In this document: positions 1-7,930 of the stretch, one piece after another
How positions within the stretch are numbered: the stretch's first letter is position 1
Layout of the letters: the number at the start of each line of letters is the position of its first letter
DNA from: Plantibacter flavus
GTDB taxonomy: Bacteria > Actinomycetota > Actinomycetes > Actinomycetales > Microbacteriaceae
DNA length: 64,000 bases
Direction: 5' to 3'
Assembly: GCF_002024505.1 (NCBI RefSeq)
Contig: NZ_CP019402.1
Span: 558,001-622,000 of the forward strand
The notes under the pieces: generated by a model
Told to the model about the DNA's origin: nothing
What the model saw: only the letters and a program-made list of their open reading frames with translations
Databases searched by the model: none
Program-made: the position numbers and the translations under genes

Positions 1-706
1 ACCCGTGCTCGGCGAGCGACCGGCGGACACGCTCCACATCCTCGTCACTCGGCAACTCCGCGGTGACCCGGGCGATCGCCGTGGCGACGTCGACCCGACT
101 CAGCGACGCGTCGCCCTCCGCCGCGAGGCGCGCGCCCACCTCAGCCACCTCGGCATCGGTCAGCCGACGACGGAGGAGCGCCACGAGCGGGACGAAGTCC
201 TGCTCGGGGAATCCTGCAGGGTACCCGGCTCGAAGCCAGCGCACGATGCGGGCGACCAGCCCTCCGCGTTCCTCGAAGAGGTTCGCGCGCGCCTCCCGAC
301 CGACGTCATGGTCGGTCGCCACCGCGCGGACGTCGTCCGGGCTCCCGAGCGGCCACCCCGCGCTCGCGAGCCGGGCGGAGACGCGGACGAGGTCCTCCGG
401 GAGCGCCGGACCGAGGAGGAGCTGTTCGACACGCGCCCGCAGGCGATCGTTGCCGACCTGCTCACCGCTCGCATCGGCGTTCTCCGCCTCGATGAGCAGT
501 CCTTTGACGACCTGGTCCAGCTCCTCAGGCGTGAGACTCCGTCGGAGGATGCCGAGCAGCGGCACGTAGTCGTGCTCGGGCACGCCCGTCGGGTATCCGG
601 CGCGGAGCCAACCGACGACGCGCGCCACCACGCCGGACCCGCTGCCAGCGACATCGACGCCGGCCACGTCTGCGCCGGTCGCGTCCACACCGTTCTCGTG
701 CGACAC
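1..706 (-). CDS. Tandem DUF3349 protein, C-terminus cut by window edge
   Basis: The reading frame runs leftward from a GTG at 704-706 and is still open at base 1, giving 235 residues. It holds two copies of the same helical unit: WLRAGYPTGVPEHDYVPLLG near residues 34-53 and WLRAGYPAGFPEQDFVPLVA near 155-174, each followed by an LRR.LT..E helix. This is the pattern of the actinobacterial DUF3349 family, usually a single domain of about 100 residues, so this is a duplicated form. No catalytic motif or membrane segment is visible and the function is unknown. The GTG lies two bases after the stop of the small membrane gene, so it is probably the third gene of the phosphate transporter operon. The extent of the missing C-terminus cannot be judged. 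Confidence 0.72.
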   Translation of the reverse strand, partial: MSHENGVDATGADVAGVDVAGSGSGVVARVVGWLRAGYPTGVPEHDYVPLLGILRRSLTPEELDQVVKGLLIEAENADASGEQVGNDRLRARVEQLLLGPALPEDLVRVSARLASAGWPLGSPDDVRAVATDHDVGREARANLFEERGGLVARIVRWLRAGYPAGFPEQDFVPLVALLRRRLTDAEVAEVGARLAAEGDASLSRVDVATAIARVTAELPSDEDVERVRRSLAEHG

Positions 707-708
707 GA

Positions 709-1017
709 TCAGTCCTTCGGGGTGAAGGTCGGGATCACGTGTTCGAAGCTGACCTCCTGCCCCAGACCGGTGGCCACGATGATCGTGAGACCGACCAGCA
801 CCGCGGCGACGACGACGGCGAAGCACAGCACGCCGATGGCACGGAGGAGCGCCGACGGGAGCGTCGGCGTGGCCGGCGCGCTCCGGTCTTCGGAACCGGC
901 ACCTCCGGCGACCGCGAACGAGCGGACACCCAGCGCGAAGAGCGTGGGAAGACCCGCGCCGAGCACGAGCGCGATGACGGCCACCTGGGCGGCGGCTTCG
1001 AGGAAGAGCATGAACAT
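709..1017 (-). CDS. Small two-helix membrane protein next to Pit transporter
   Basis: This 102-residue protein has two predicted membrane helices (about residues 5-32 and 60-87) separated by a short polar, Ser/Ala/Pro-rich stretch, and a charged tail. It starts 11 bases after the Pit stop codon and is followed two bases later by the DUF3349 gene, so it is almost certainly co-transcribed with the phosphate transporter. Small membrane proteins of this kind accompany pit in other actinobacteria, but no biochemical role is known to me. A first ATG (1017) gives MFMLF; the ATG two codons later is also possible. Confidence 0.7.
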   Translation of the reverse strand: MFMLFLEAAAQVAVIALVLGAGLPTLFALGVRSFAVAGGAGSEDRSAPATPTLPSALLRAIGVLCFAVVVAAVLVGLTIIVATGLGQEVSFEHVIPTFTPKD

Positions 1018-1028
1018 GTCCGACGTCC

Positions 1029-2240
1029 TTACGCTGCGGTCTTCTGCGACGAACGGGCGGGGGCGTCCTGCCAGTCGTCGTTCACGTTGTGGGATCCGAT
1101 GCTGTCGCGGCGCGAGCGGAGGTAGATGGTGAGTGCGACACCCGCGAGGATCGCGACCATGAGGATTCCGCCGATCGCCCCGCCCGCGAGGTGACCGAGC
1201 CACCACATCACGGCGCCCACGAGCGCGGCAGCCGGGAGGGTGATGATCCAGGCGACGACCATCCGGAGGGCCACCCGCCAGCGCACCTGCGCCCCCGGCC
1301 GTCCGACGCCGGAGCCGAGGATCGACCCGGTCGCGACGTGCGTGGTGCTGAGCGCGAAGCCGAGGTGACTCGAGGCGAGGATGACCGCGGCGGAGGAGCT
1401 CTCGGCGGCCATGCCCTGCGGCGTGTTCAACTCCACGATGCCCTTGCCGACGGTGCGGATGATCCGCCACCCGCCGATGTACGTGCCGAGCGAGATCGCG
1501 AGGGCACACGCGAGCTTCACCCAGAGTGGGACCGACTCGGTGTCGTCCCAGCCGCCGGCCGCGATGAGCGCGAGGGTGATGACGCCCATCGTCTTCTGTG
1601 CGTCGTTCGTGCCGTGGGCGAGGGAGACGAGCGACGCGCTGCCGATCTGCCCGATCCGGAAGCCGCGGTGGAGACGTCCCTGAGCGAGGTTGCCGATGAC
1701 CCGGAAGACGAGCCAGGTGCCGATCGCCGCCACCGCGCCGGCGAGCAGGGGCGACATGAGGGCCGGCAGGATGACCTTGCCGACGACGCCGTCGAGCTTC
1801 GAGCCGTCACCGGCCCAGTTCACGCCGTTCAGGCCGAGGCCCGCGAGCGTCGAGCCGATGAGACCGCCGAAGAGCGCGTGCGACGAGCTCGACGGAAGAC
1901 CGAGCAGCCAGGTGAGCAGGTTCCAGATGATGCCACCGATGAGCCCGGCGAGCACGATCAGCAGGAGAGCCGAGCCGCCGCCCTCCAGCAGCGCCGGATC
2001 GGGAGCTCCCGACGAGTCCTGGATCTTCACCACCGCGTTCGTGACGGTGAGCGCGACTTCGATGCTCAGGAACGCGCCGACGAGGTTCAGCACCGCCGAG
2101 AGCGTGACCGCGACCTTCGGCGGCAGCGCACCGGTGGCGATCGAGGTGGCCATCGCATTCGCCGTGTCGTGGAATCCGTTGGTGAAGTCGAAGGCGAGCG
2201 CCGTGATCACGACGAGAGAGAGCAGGATGATGGGGTCCAC
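1029..2240 (-). CDS. pit: Low-affinity inorganic phosphate transporter, Pit family
   Basis: The product is a 404-residue polytopic membrane protein of the PiT (PHO-4) family, which takes up phosphate, usually as a metal-phosphate complex, by proton symport. The two inverted-repeat signature motifs are visible: GFHDTANAMATS at residues 22-33 and SLAHGTNDAQKTMG at 206-219. Each half carries a bundle of hydrophobic helices, and the length is normal for bacterial Pit. I chose the GTG at 2240, which gives the typical VDPI start and has AGGA about nine bases upstream. An in-frame start at 2297 would add 19 residues that do not look like a Pit N-terminus. The two genes that follow on the same strand appear to form its operon. 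Confidence 0.93.
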   Translation of the reverse strand: MDPIILLSLVVITALAFDFTNGFHDTANAMATSIATGALPPKVAVTLSAVLNLVGAFLSIEVALTVTNAVVKIQDSSGAPDPALLEGGGSALLLIVLAGLIGGIIWNLLTWLLGLPSSSSHALFGGLIGSTLAGLGLNGVNWAGDGSKLDGVVGKVILPALMSPLLAGAVAAIGTWLVFRVIGNLAQGRLHRGFRIGQIGSASLVSLAHGTNDAQKTMGVITLALIAAGGWDDTESVPLWVKLACALAISLGTYIGGWRIIRTVGKGIVELNTPQGMAAESSSAAVILASSHLGFALSTTHVATGSILGSGVGRPGAQVRWRVALRMVVAWIITLPAAALVGAVMWWLGHLAGGAIGGILMVAILAGVALTIYLRSRRDSIGSHNVNDDWQDAPARSSQKTAA

Positions 2241-2412
2241 GGCGAAGATCCTGCTCCTCGATCGCAGGATCGACAACGGGTGAGCGGGCGGATTCACCCG
2301 TTGTTCACGTTCCGTGGCGACTCAGAGGGTGACGAGGAAATCGTCGGCCGGATCCGCATGTGCAGTCCGGCCCGGGTCAGGCGAAGCGGTTGGAGAGCAC
2401 CGTGCCGATCGA

Positions 2413-2739
2413 GTGCTGTCGGAGGTCCTGAGCGAGGAGGAGCTCGCCGGTGACGAGGGTCTCCGACTGATCGAAGTACTCGATCAGTCGGCGGCACAAG
2501 AGCGGCACATCGACCTCACCCGACACGTCGATGCCGTTGCGGGAACCGAGTACGTCGAGCAGACCGGCCGGATCCGCGTCGACATCACCGTCTACGAATT
2601 CCAGGGTGGAGACGGCTACTCGCAGAGCACCGAGACCCACTACATCGACGACGTCAAGCGCAAGGCGCCGACGGGCCACTTCGAAACCGGGCAGGACAAC
2701 GTCCCCTGCTGCGAGGACTTCCAGGTCCCGGTGGGGTGA
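2413..2739 (+). CDS. Hypothetical protein; strand uncertain
   Basis: A 108-residue frame from a GTG at 2413. In the distal part (2560-2739) the third codon positions are over 90% G/C and the product looks protein-like (RIRVDITVYEFQGG, a probable beta strand, and a CCEDF motif). On the opposite strand a frame from 2742 to 2377 is also open, and its distal half reads equally well (LIEYFDQSETLVTGELLLAQ). Over 2413-2560 the two strands score alike. I slightly favour the plus strand, because its third-position bias holds over the longer stretch and because the next gene is on that strand. No family is recognised and there is no good ribosome-binding site for either frame. Confidence 0.35.
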   Translation: MLSEVLSEEELAGDEGLRLIEVLDQSAAQERHIDLTRHVDAVAGTEYVEQTGRIRVDITVYEFQGGDGYSQSTETHYIDDVKRKAPTGHFETGQDNVPCCEDFQVPVG

Positions 2740-2817
2740 CACCGTCCACGCGAAGCGCTGACGACGGCGTCGCCGAGGTGGGCGCCCTTCGCGGGGCCCG
2801 ATGTCGGCGGCCCGTCG

Positions 2818-2823
2818 TAGGTT
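2818..2823 (+). promoter_or_regulatory. -10 element TAGGTT, leaderless-type
   Basis: TAGGTT lies seven bases before the GTG at 2831. This is the spacing expected if transcription starts at or next to the start codon. It decides the start of the zinc-ribbon gene in favour of 2831 over the in-frame ATG at 2801, which has no usable ribosome-binding site. Confidence 0.5.
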
Positions 2824-2830
2824 CGGGATC

Positions 2831-3697
2831 GTGCCGGAACGTGTGGAAGCGTGGTGGGCCCGCCGTCAATGGTCGAAGGGCCTCGACACGCCGTACCCGG
2901 TGGGCGCCTACCGGCAGGCCTGGGCGTCGTTCCCCGCGCTGTGGCGTCAGTACCACGCGGATCTCAACGCCGGAATCGTCCTGAGCCAGGTGCCGCCGGC
3001 TGCCGACGTCCTCCTGCAGTGGCAGTGCGACCGCGGACACCGCTTCGTCGCGACACCGGCGGAGCAGCGCTCGCGGCCCGGACGCGAGCGTCGCCGCAGC
3101 GCGTGGTGTCCGGAATGTTCCGACGAGGCCGATCCGTCGAAGATCGTCGCGTTGCCGATGCGGGAGTCGGTGACCGATCCCGTGCCCGCGGTCGCCGGGA
3201 TCATCCGGGAGCGTCGCGCGCGGCCGAAGGCGTCGCTGTGCGAGAAGACCCCCGACCTGCCGGTGGGGGAGGCCTTCTTGTCCGTGTGCGCGCCGAAACC
3301 GGCGTCCGCTGTCGAGGCTCAGCTGCGCGCGGACGTCCATGAGCGGCTGGCGCTGACGGAGGGACTGAACGCGGTGCGCGTGCAACGTCCGTTCTTCCAG
3401 CACCTCGAGGTGTGGCCCGACCTCGTCTACCCGGAACTGCGCATCGCCATCGAGTACGACAGCATCGGCCGGCACGGTCTCGAGCACGTCGGCCGCCGTG
3501 AAGCCGTCGACCGACGGAAGGACCGCGCGCTGCGCTCGGCCGGCTGGGAGGTCATCCGTCTCCGGACCGGGAAGCTCGAACCGCTCGGTCCTCACGATCT
3601 CCAGCTCTCCTCCTGGAACCGCCGAGCACTCGACCGGCTGGTCGACACGCTCAGGGCCGTCCGAGGTCCGTTGCTGGTCGACGCGTATCTGCGGTGA
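2831..3697 (+). CDS. Zinc-ribbon protein with a PD-(D/E)XK/Vsr-like C-terminal domain
   Basis: The product has 288 residues. The N-terminal half carries a zinc-ribbon pattern with C66-x3-H70 and C93-x2-C96 around an Arg-rich loop. The C-terminal half has the order typical of the Vsr/DUF559 type of restriction-endonuclease fold: PDLVY with D197, IAIEYD with E208 and D210 in a strand, then DRRKDRALRSAGWEVIRLR at 227-245, where the tryptophan-bearing strand closes the core. The likely activity is nucleic-acid cleavage or binding, but no substrate can be inferred. Such genes occur singly in Microbacteriaceae chromosomes, and no methylase or other defence gene is nearby. A start at 2801 would add ten residues. 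Confidence 0.6.
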   Translation: MPERVEAWWARRQWSKGLDTPYPVGAYRQAWASFPALWRQYHADLNAGIVLSQVPPAADVLLQWQCDRGHRFVATPAEQRSRPGRERRRSAWCPECSDEADPSKIVALPMRESVTDPVPAVAGIIRERRARPKASLCEKTPDLPVGEAFLSVCAPKPASAVEAQLRADVHERLALTEGLNAVRVQRPFFQHLEVWPDLVYPELRIAIEYDSIGRHGLEHVGRREAVDRRKDRALRSAGWEVIRLRTGKLEPLGPHDLQLSSWNRRALDRLVDTLRAVRGPLLVDAYLR

Positions 3698-3829
3698 TCC
3701 GCAGGTGCGACGACCGGCCAATGATGCGTTACTCTCGTCGCAGAGGGAAAAATCCCGTCGTGCTCCGGCCGACGGAAACGCGCACGCGGCTCGTGGGAGT
3801 CGTCACTTCTTCATCGAAGGAGTGCGCCC

Positions 3830-5299
3830 ATGCCCGAACCCTCATCCTCCCCGATCGTCACAGCCTCGCCGCCACGTCTCCGCGACGCCTGGGTCGCGCT
3901 GGCCGGCCTCTCGGCCGTCTTCCTGTTCGAGATGCTCGACAACTCCGTCCTGAACGTCGCCCTCCCGACCATCGGTCGTGACCTCACGGCGTCCACCGCA
4001 TCGTTGCAATGGGTCTCGGGCGCGTACTCGGTCGCGTTCGGTGGTCTGATGCTGCTGTTCGGCGCGGTCGCCGACCGGTTCGGCCGGCGCCGGGTCATGC
4101 TCGTCGGCCTGACGCTGCTCGCGGTCGTCAGCGTCCTGACCGTGTTCGTGGCCTCGGTGGAGCAGCTGATCGCCGTACGCGCGCTCATGGGTGTCGCTGC
4201 GGCGATGACGACCCCGGGATCCATGGCGCTGGCGTTCCGTCTGTTCGACCGGGACGACCTGCGTGTGCGTGCGCTGACCGTCATCTCGACCGCCGGACTG
4301 GTGGGCCTGGCCGCCGGCCCCACGATCGGTGGACTCGTGCTCGCCGTGGCGCCGTGGCAGGTGCTCATCGTCGCCAACGCCCCGATCGCAGTGATCGCCT
4401 GGATCGGGATCCGCGCCGGGATCGGTGCCGACGAGCGGTCGCACCTGCACCGTGACCGGATCGACGTGCTCGGCGCTGTACTCGGGACTGCGACCGTCGT
4501 CGGCGTCCTCGTCACCCCGACCCTGTTCGTCACCGGCACCGACGTCGCTGCGGGCTGGGGAACGGCAGCGGCAACGGTGACCGCCGCGATCGGCTTCGTG
4601 GTCAGGGAGCGCACCGCCCGCCAGCCGTTGCTGGATCTTCGTCTCGTGGCTCAGCCGCTCGTGGCCTCCGGCCTGGCGTACAAGGCTGCCGCCGGGCTGG
4701 CGATGGCCGGGCTGTCGTACCTGGCGACCCTGCAGCTGCAGTTCGCCTGGGGGTGGCCGCCGGCCCTGGCCGCTGTCGCGATGCTCCCGCAGGTCGTGGT
4801 GCTGTTGGCGGGCGGTCGCTTCGTCGGTCCGTTCGTGCACCGCGTCGGTCTCGATCGGGCGGCCTGGATGAGCGCCGCCGCCGTCGTGTCGGGGCTCGCC
4901 GTGTTCGCGCTCCTGAGCCGGTTCGGCTATCCGTGGGTCCTCGTCGCACTCGTCCTCGTGGCCGCCGGGATGCGGGTGGTCGGCGTCGTCGCCGGCAACA
5001 ACGTCCTCCGCGGGCTTCCGGCGGACCGCACGTCCATCGGTGCGGCCCTGGTCGACACCGCGAGCGAGATCGCCACCGCTGTCGGGATCGCTGCGACCGG
5101 GACGATCCTCGCTGCGGTCGTCGGCGACGGTATCGCGACCGAGCACTTCACCCCGGCCCTCGTCGCGTCGTTCCAGCAAGCGGTCCTCATCGCGGGATCG
5201 ACCATCACCGCCCTCGCTGCAGCCCTGGTGGCTGTCGGTGTCCTCCGTTCACATCACCTCCCATCTCAGCCCGCAACCCAGGAGCCTTCCCATGTCTGA
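3830..5299 (+). CDS. MFS exporter, DHA2 (EmrB/QacA) family
   Basis: This 489-residue integral membrane protein has the layout of a 14-helix DHA2 drug/proton antiporter. The DHA2 signature LDNSVLNVALPTIGRDL is at about residues 35-53, the loop 2-3 motif ADRFGRRRVM at about 80-90, and a GPTIGG motif C follows in helix 5. Its usual role is export of hydrophobic or cationic compounds across the cytoplasmic membrane using the proton gradient; the substrate is unknown. The ATG is preceded by GAAGGAG at good spacing and a possible -10 (TACTCT) is at 3730. Its last eight bases overlap the esterase gene, so the two are translationally coupled. Confidence 0.88.
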   Translation: MPEPSSSPIVTASPPRLRDAWVALAGLSAVFLFEMLDNSVLNVALPTIGRDLTASTASLQWVSGAYSVAFGGLMLLFGAVADRFGRRRVMLVGLTLLAVVSVLTVFVASVEQLIAVRALMGVAAAMTTPGSMALAFRLFDRDDLRVRALTVISTAGLVGLAAGPTIGGLVLAVAPWQVLIVANAPIAVIAWIGIRAGIGADERSHLHRDRIDVLGAVLGTATVVGVLVTPTLFVTGTDVAAGWGTAAATVTAAIGFVVRERTARQPLLDLRLVAQPLVASGLAYKAAAGLAMAGLSYLATLQLQFAWGWPPALAAVAMLPQVVVLLAGGRFVGPFVHRVGLDRAAWMSAAAVVSGLAVFALLSRFGYPWVLVALVLVAAGMRVVGVVAGNNVLRGLPADRTSIGAALVDTASEIATAVGIAATGTILAAVVGDGIATEHFTPALVASFQQAVLIAGSTITALAAALVAVGVLRSHHLPSQPATQEPSHV

Positions 5300-6296
5300 C
5301 CGCATGCCCCGTCCCCCGTTCGACCCCGAACTCGCCCCCTTCCTCGCCGCGCTCGAGGCGCGCGGGCCGTTCACCCTGACGACCGAGATGCTGCCGAGGA
5401 TGCGCAGCCTCGACACGACCGAGGAGGCCCTCGACGAACGGCTGCGCTCGCGGGGGTTCGAGCGGCGCTCCCTCACGGTGCCCGGCCATCTCGGGGATCC
5501 GATCACGCTCGCGGTCATCCAGCGGATCGGGCGCTCGGGCGCGACGACGGCGGTCTACACGATCCACGGCGGCGGGATGATGTTCGGCCATCACCTCGGC
5601 AACCTCGAGTCCTACGACGACTGGCTCCTGAACGACCACGACGTGGTGCTCATCAGCGTCGACTACCGCCTCGCCCCCGAGTACCCCGACCCGTACCCGG
5701 TGGAGGACTGCTATGCCGGACTCGTCTGGGTCGCGGAGCACGCGGATGAACTCGGCATCGACCCGGACCGCATCGTGATCGCCGGGCAGAGCGCGGGTGC
5801 CGGGCTCGCCGCGGGGACCGCCCTGCTCGCCCGAGACCGCCGTGGGCCGGCCCTGTTCGGGCAGATCCTCGTCTCGCCGATGCTCGACGACCGCGATGCC
5901 ACCGTGTCGACGATGCAGATCGACGGGGTCGGGGTCGCAGATCGGCAGATGACGCGGTTCGGCTGGGATGCCTATCTCGGACACCGTCGCGCCGGTGAGG
6001 ACGTGTCCATGTACGCCGCCCCCGCGCGGGCTACCGACCTCGCCGGTCTTCCGCGCACCTACATCGACTGTGGTAGCGCCGAGGTGTTCCGAGACGAGAC
6101 GGTCGCCTACGCCAGTGCGATGTGGGCGGCCGGCGGCGATGCCGAACTGCACGTGTGGCCGGGGGCGTTCCACGGCTTCACGAGCATGATGCCGGCCGCC
6201 GCCATCTCGCGGACCGCCATCGCGGCCCTGGGTGATTGGACGACACGGCTGCTCGGAACATCCGTCGACGAGGTCGCTGTGCCTGCTGCATCATGA
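5292..6296 (+). CDS. Alpha/beta hydrolase of the hormone-sensitive lipase (acetyl esterase) group
   Basis: This 334-residue cytoplasmic enzyme has all HSL-family landmarks: the oxyanion-hole motif HGGG at residues 92-95, the nucleophile elbow GQSAG with Ser167, a DCGSAEVFRDE segment carrying the acid residue, and the catalytic His in AFHGF near residue 294. The family hydrolyses short-chain esters or lactones. The ATG at 5292 has GGAG seven bases upstream and lies inside the end of the exporter gene, so export and hydrolysis are probably expressed together, perhaps for detoxification or use of an ester. The stop codon abuts and slightly overlaps the convergent permease gene. Confidence 0.87.
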   Translation: MSDRMPRPPFDPELAPFLAALEARGPFTLTTEMLPRMRSLDTTEEALDERLRSRGFERRSLTVPGHLGDPITLAVIQRIGRSGATTAVYTIHGGGMMFGHHLGNLESYDDWLLNDHDVVLISVDYRLAPEYPDPYPVEDCYAGLVWVAEHADELGIDPDRIVIAGQSAGAGLAAGTALLARDRRGPALFGQILVSPMLDDRDATVSTMQIDGVGVADRQMTRFGWDAYLGHRRAGEDVSMYAAPARATDLAGLPRTYIDCGSAEVFRDETVAYASAMWAAGGDAELHVWPGAFHGFTSMMPAAAISRTAIAALGDWTTRLLGTSVDEVAVPAAS

Positions 6297-7112
6297 ACCG
6301 GTGAACTGCGTCACGGTGTCCCAGGCGAGCTTCACGATGAGGATGGACAGGGTCACCAGGAACACGATGCGCACGAAGCCGCTTCCGCGCTTCGTCGCCA
6401 TGCGGGCGCCGATGAACCCGCCGGTGATGTTCATGACGGCCATGGCGAGACCGAGCGCGAGCAGGACCTCGCCGTGCACCCCGTACACGACGAGGGCGGC
6501 GAGGTTCGTGGTGAGGTTGGCGATCTTCGCGTTCACGCTGGCCTGCAGGAAGCCGTACCCCAGCACGCCGACGATGAGGATGACGAAGAATGAACCCGTT
6601 CCCGGTCCGAGGATGCCGTCGTAGAAGCCCACCAGCAGGCCGATCATCGCCGCCCGCCAGGCGACCGCGCTGGCACGGTCATGGCGGGGTTCGTGGTGCA
6701 GGCCCATGGTGGGCTTGAAGAGGGTGTACAGCGCCACGGCGATCACGGCGACGAGCACGACGGGCGTCAAGACGTCGCGAGGGACGTACCGCGACAACGC
6801 GGCACCGGCAGTCGATCCGGCGTAGGCCCCGGCGACGAGAGGCACCAGCAGCACGAGCTGCACCCTGATCTTGCGCAGGTACACCCAGCTCGCCGACAGG
6901 GTGCCGAAGAAGGACGACAGCTTGTTCGTGCCCAGGATGAACGGGGTCGCGACGTCGCTCGGAACGGCGATGACGAGCGCGGGCAGCTGGATCAGTCCAC
7001 CGCCGCCGACGACCGCGTCGACCCAGCCGGCCACTCCCGCCGCGACGAGGAGGAGGACGAGCGCGGCCACCGAGACGGGGAGCCATTCGGCGATCAGCGG
7101 TCCATCGAGCAC
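6291..7112 (-). CDS. TauE/SafE (DUF81) membrane permease
   Basis: The product is a 273-residue membrane protein with about eight helices. It shows the duplicated glycine-rich signature of the TauE/SafE family: GWVDAVVGGGGLIQLPAL in the first half and GFYDGILGPGTGSFFVILIV in the second. Family members export or import sulfite, sulfoacetate and other small organic anions; the substrate here is unknown. The GTG start at 7112 is eight bases after a minus-strand TAGGCT element, which suggests a leaderless message. It is divergent from the SmtB-like regulator, so a shared regulatory region of about 107 bases is possible but unproven. Confidence 0.85.
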   Translation of the reverse strand: MLDGPLIAEWLPVSVAALVLLLVAAGVAGWVDAVVGGGGLIQLPALVIAVPSDVATPFILGTNKLSSFFGTLSASWVYLRKIRVQLVLLVPLVAGAYAGSTAGAALSRYVPRDVLTPVVLVAVIAVALYTLFKPTMGLHHEPRHDRASAVAWRAAMIGLLVGFYDGILGPGTGSFFVILIVGVLGYGFLQASVNAKIANLTTNLAALVVYGVHGEVLLALGLAMAVMNITGGFIGARMATKRGSGFVRIVFLVTLSILIVKLAWDTVTQFTGS

Positions 7113-7120
7113 AGTCGCCC

Positions 7121-7126
7121 AGCCTA
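7121..7126 (-). promoter_or_regulatory. -10 element TAGGCT for the TauE/SafE gene
   Basis: On the minus strand TAGGCT ends eight bases before the GTG at 7112. The spacing fits a leaderless transcript and supports this start codon. Confidence 0.45.
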
Positions 7127-7200
7127 ATCGTCAGGGTGACGATCCAGAGCGCGGACGTCGAACGGGGTCTTCGAGGGTTCAGACGATCCCGATGCATTCA

Positions 7201-7222
7201 CATCTGCTTATATGTACAGATG
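7201..7222 (+). promoter_or_regulatory. Candidate SmtB-type operator over promoter and start codon
   Basis: CATCTG (7201-7206) and CAGATG (7217-7222) form a perfect pair of inverted arms around an AT-rich centre containing TTATAT, a -10-like element six bases before the ATG at 7220. The dyad therefore covers the promoter and the start codon of the ArsR-family gene. It stands out as an AT-rich patch in 70% GC DNA, as expected of an autoregulatory operator. Confidence 0.5.
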
Positions 7223-7501
7223 AACGAGGATCTCGAACCTGCTGCCGAGTTGTTCAAAGCGCTGTCCTCTTCCTCGCGGTTGCGGTTGCTGCGCATCCTG
7301 GCCGGCGGCACATCCACGGTCGGTCAACTCGCCGAACAGAGCCGGTTGTCGCAGCCGTTGGTCTCGCAGCACCTGCGGACGCTGCGCTCGGCCGGCCTCG
7401 TCTCGGTGCAGCGGATCGGTCGAGAGGCGCACTACGACGTCGCTGACGTGCACGTCTCGCACATCGTCGACGATGCCGTGCAGCACGCGCTCGAGGGATA
7501 G
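7220..7501 (+). CDS. ArsR/SmtB-family metal-sensing repressor
   Basis: The product is a 93-residue winged-helix repressor. The recognition helix is in SQPLVSQHLRTLRSAGLV (residues 44-61), followed by the wing VSVQRIGREAHYDV. The last helix carries D76-x-H78 and H89-x2-E92, that is D-x-H-x(10)-H-x(2)-E. This is the alpha-5 zinc/cobalt/nickel site known from SmtB and CzrA. No cysteine is present, so an arsenic or cadmium alpha-3 site is ruled out. The start at ATG 7220 is chosen because it gives a family-length protein and follows a -10 at the leaderless distance. The His-rich protein begins 112 bases downstream and is the obvious target, with metal binding releasing repression. Confidence 0.85.
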   Translation: MNEDLEPAAELFKALSSSSRLRLLRILAGGTSTVGQLAEQSRLSQPLVSQHLRTLRSAGLVSVQRIGREAHYDVADVHVSHIVDDAVQHALEG

Positions 7502-7514
7502 CGAGAACCACTAT

Positions 7515-7560
7515 CGATTAGGTGCATGTATTGCAATTCGCTTATGCGTGAGATGTACTG
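7515..7560 (+). promoter_or_regulatory. AT-rich dyad region before the His-rich gene
   Basis: Between the regulator and the His-rich gene lies an AT-rich patch containing the palindrome ATTGCAAT (near 7530) and CGCTTATGCGTGAGATG. The latter resembles TGCTTATATGTACAGATG in the operator at 7201. This could be a second repressor site with a promoter for the His-rich gene, leaving a leader of roughly 60 bases. The match is by eye and partial. Confidence 0.35.
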
Positions 7561-7613
7561 GTCAAGCGTCGCCGTCCATCGCGACACCTCATCTCCTCCT
7601 TCGAAAGGCAACC

Positions 7614-7910
7614 ATGAGCACGACTGACATCCACGCCGAGCACTCCGTCACCGAGCACGAGCACGGAACGGATTGCGGCCACGAGGCCGTCCAGCACGAC
7701 GACCACACCGACTACGTGCACGGCACGCACCACCACGCTCTGCACGACGGTCACTACGACGAGCACGAGAGTGTCGCCGAGCACACCGTCGCCGACCACG
7801 AGCACGGTGCGGCGTGCGGTCACGACGCCGTCGACCACGACGGTCACGTCGACTATCTGCACGACGGCCACCAGCACGCAGTACACGGCGAGCACTACGA
7901 CGAGCACTGA
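7614..7910 (+). CDS. Histidine-rich metal-binding protein with two tandem repeats
   Basis: The 98-residue product contains 26 histidines and only two cysteines. It consists of two ungapped 41-residue repeats (residues 11-51 and 58-98; 25 positions identical), each built as V..HEHG..CGH.AV.HD.H.DY.H..H.HA.H..HYDEH. There is no signal peptide or membrane helix, so it is probably a cytoplasmic metal buffer or chaperone for zinc, nickel or cobalt. Short single-unit proteins of the CGH.A..H.DH.DY.H.GH type are widespread and are often mislabelled in databases as threonine dehydratase or zinc permease. This one is an internal duplication. GAAAGG precedes the ATG. Its position after an SmtB-type sensor suggests metal-induced expression, with the His protein in the place metallothionein has in cyanobacterial smt loci. 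Confidence 0.82.
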   Translation: MSTTDIHAEHSVTEHEHGTDCGHEAVQHDDHTDYVHGTHHHALHDGHYDEHESVAEHTVADHEHGAACGHDAVDHDGHVDYLHDGHQHAVHGEHYDEH

Positions 7911-7930
7911 CCACTCGTCGTCGTACGACA

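Noticed and set aside
1089-2453. Long plus-strand ORF antisense to the pit gene
   Set aside because: Asp/Glu/Arg-rich product typical of antisense frames in GC-rich DNA; pit is clearly coding on the other strand.
7611-7910. CRISPR-like repeats in the His-rich gene region
   Set aside because: The two repeats are coding (His-rich motif), only two copies, with no spacer pattern or cas genes.
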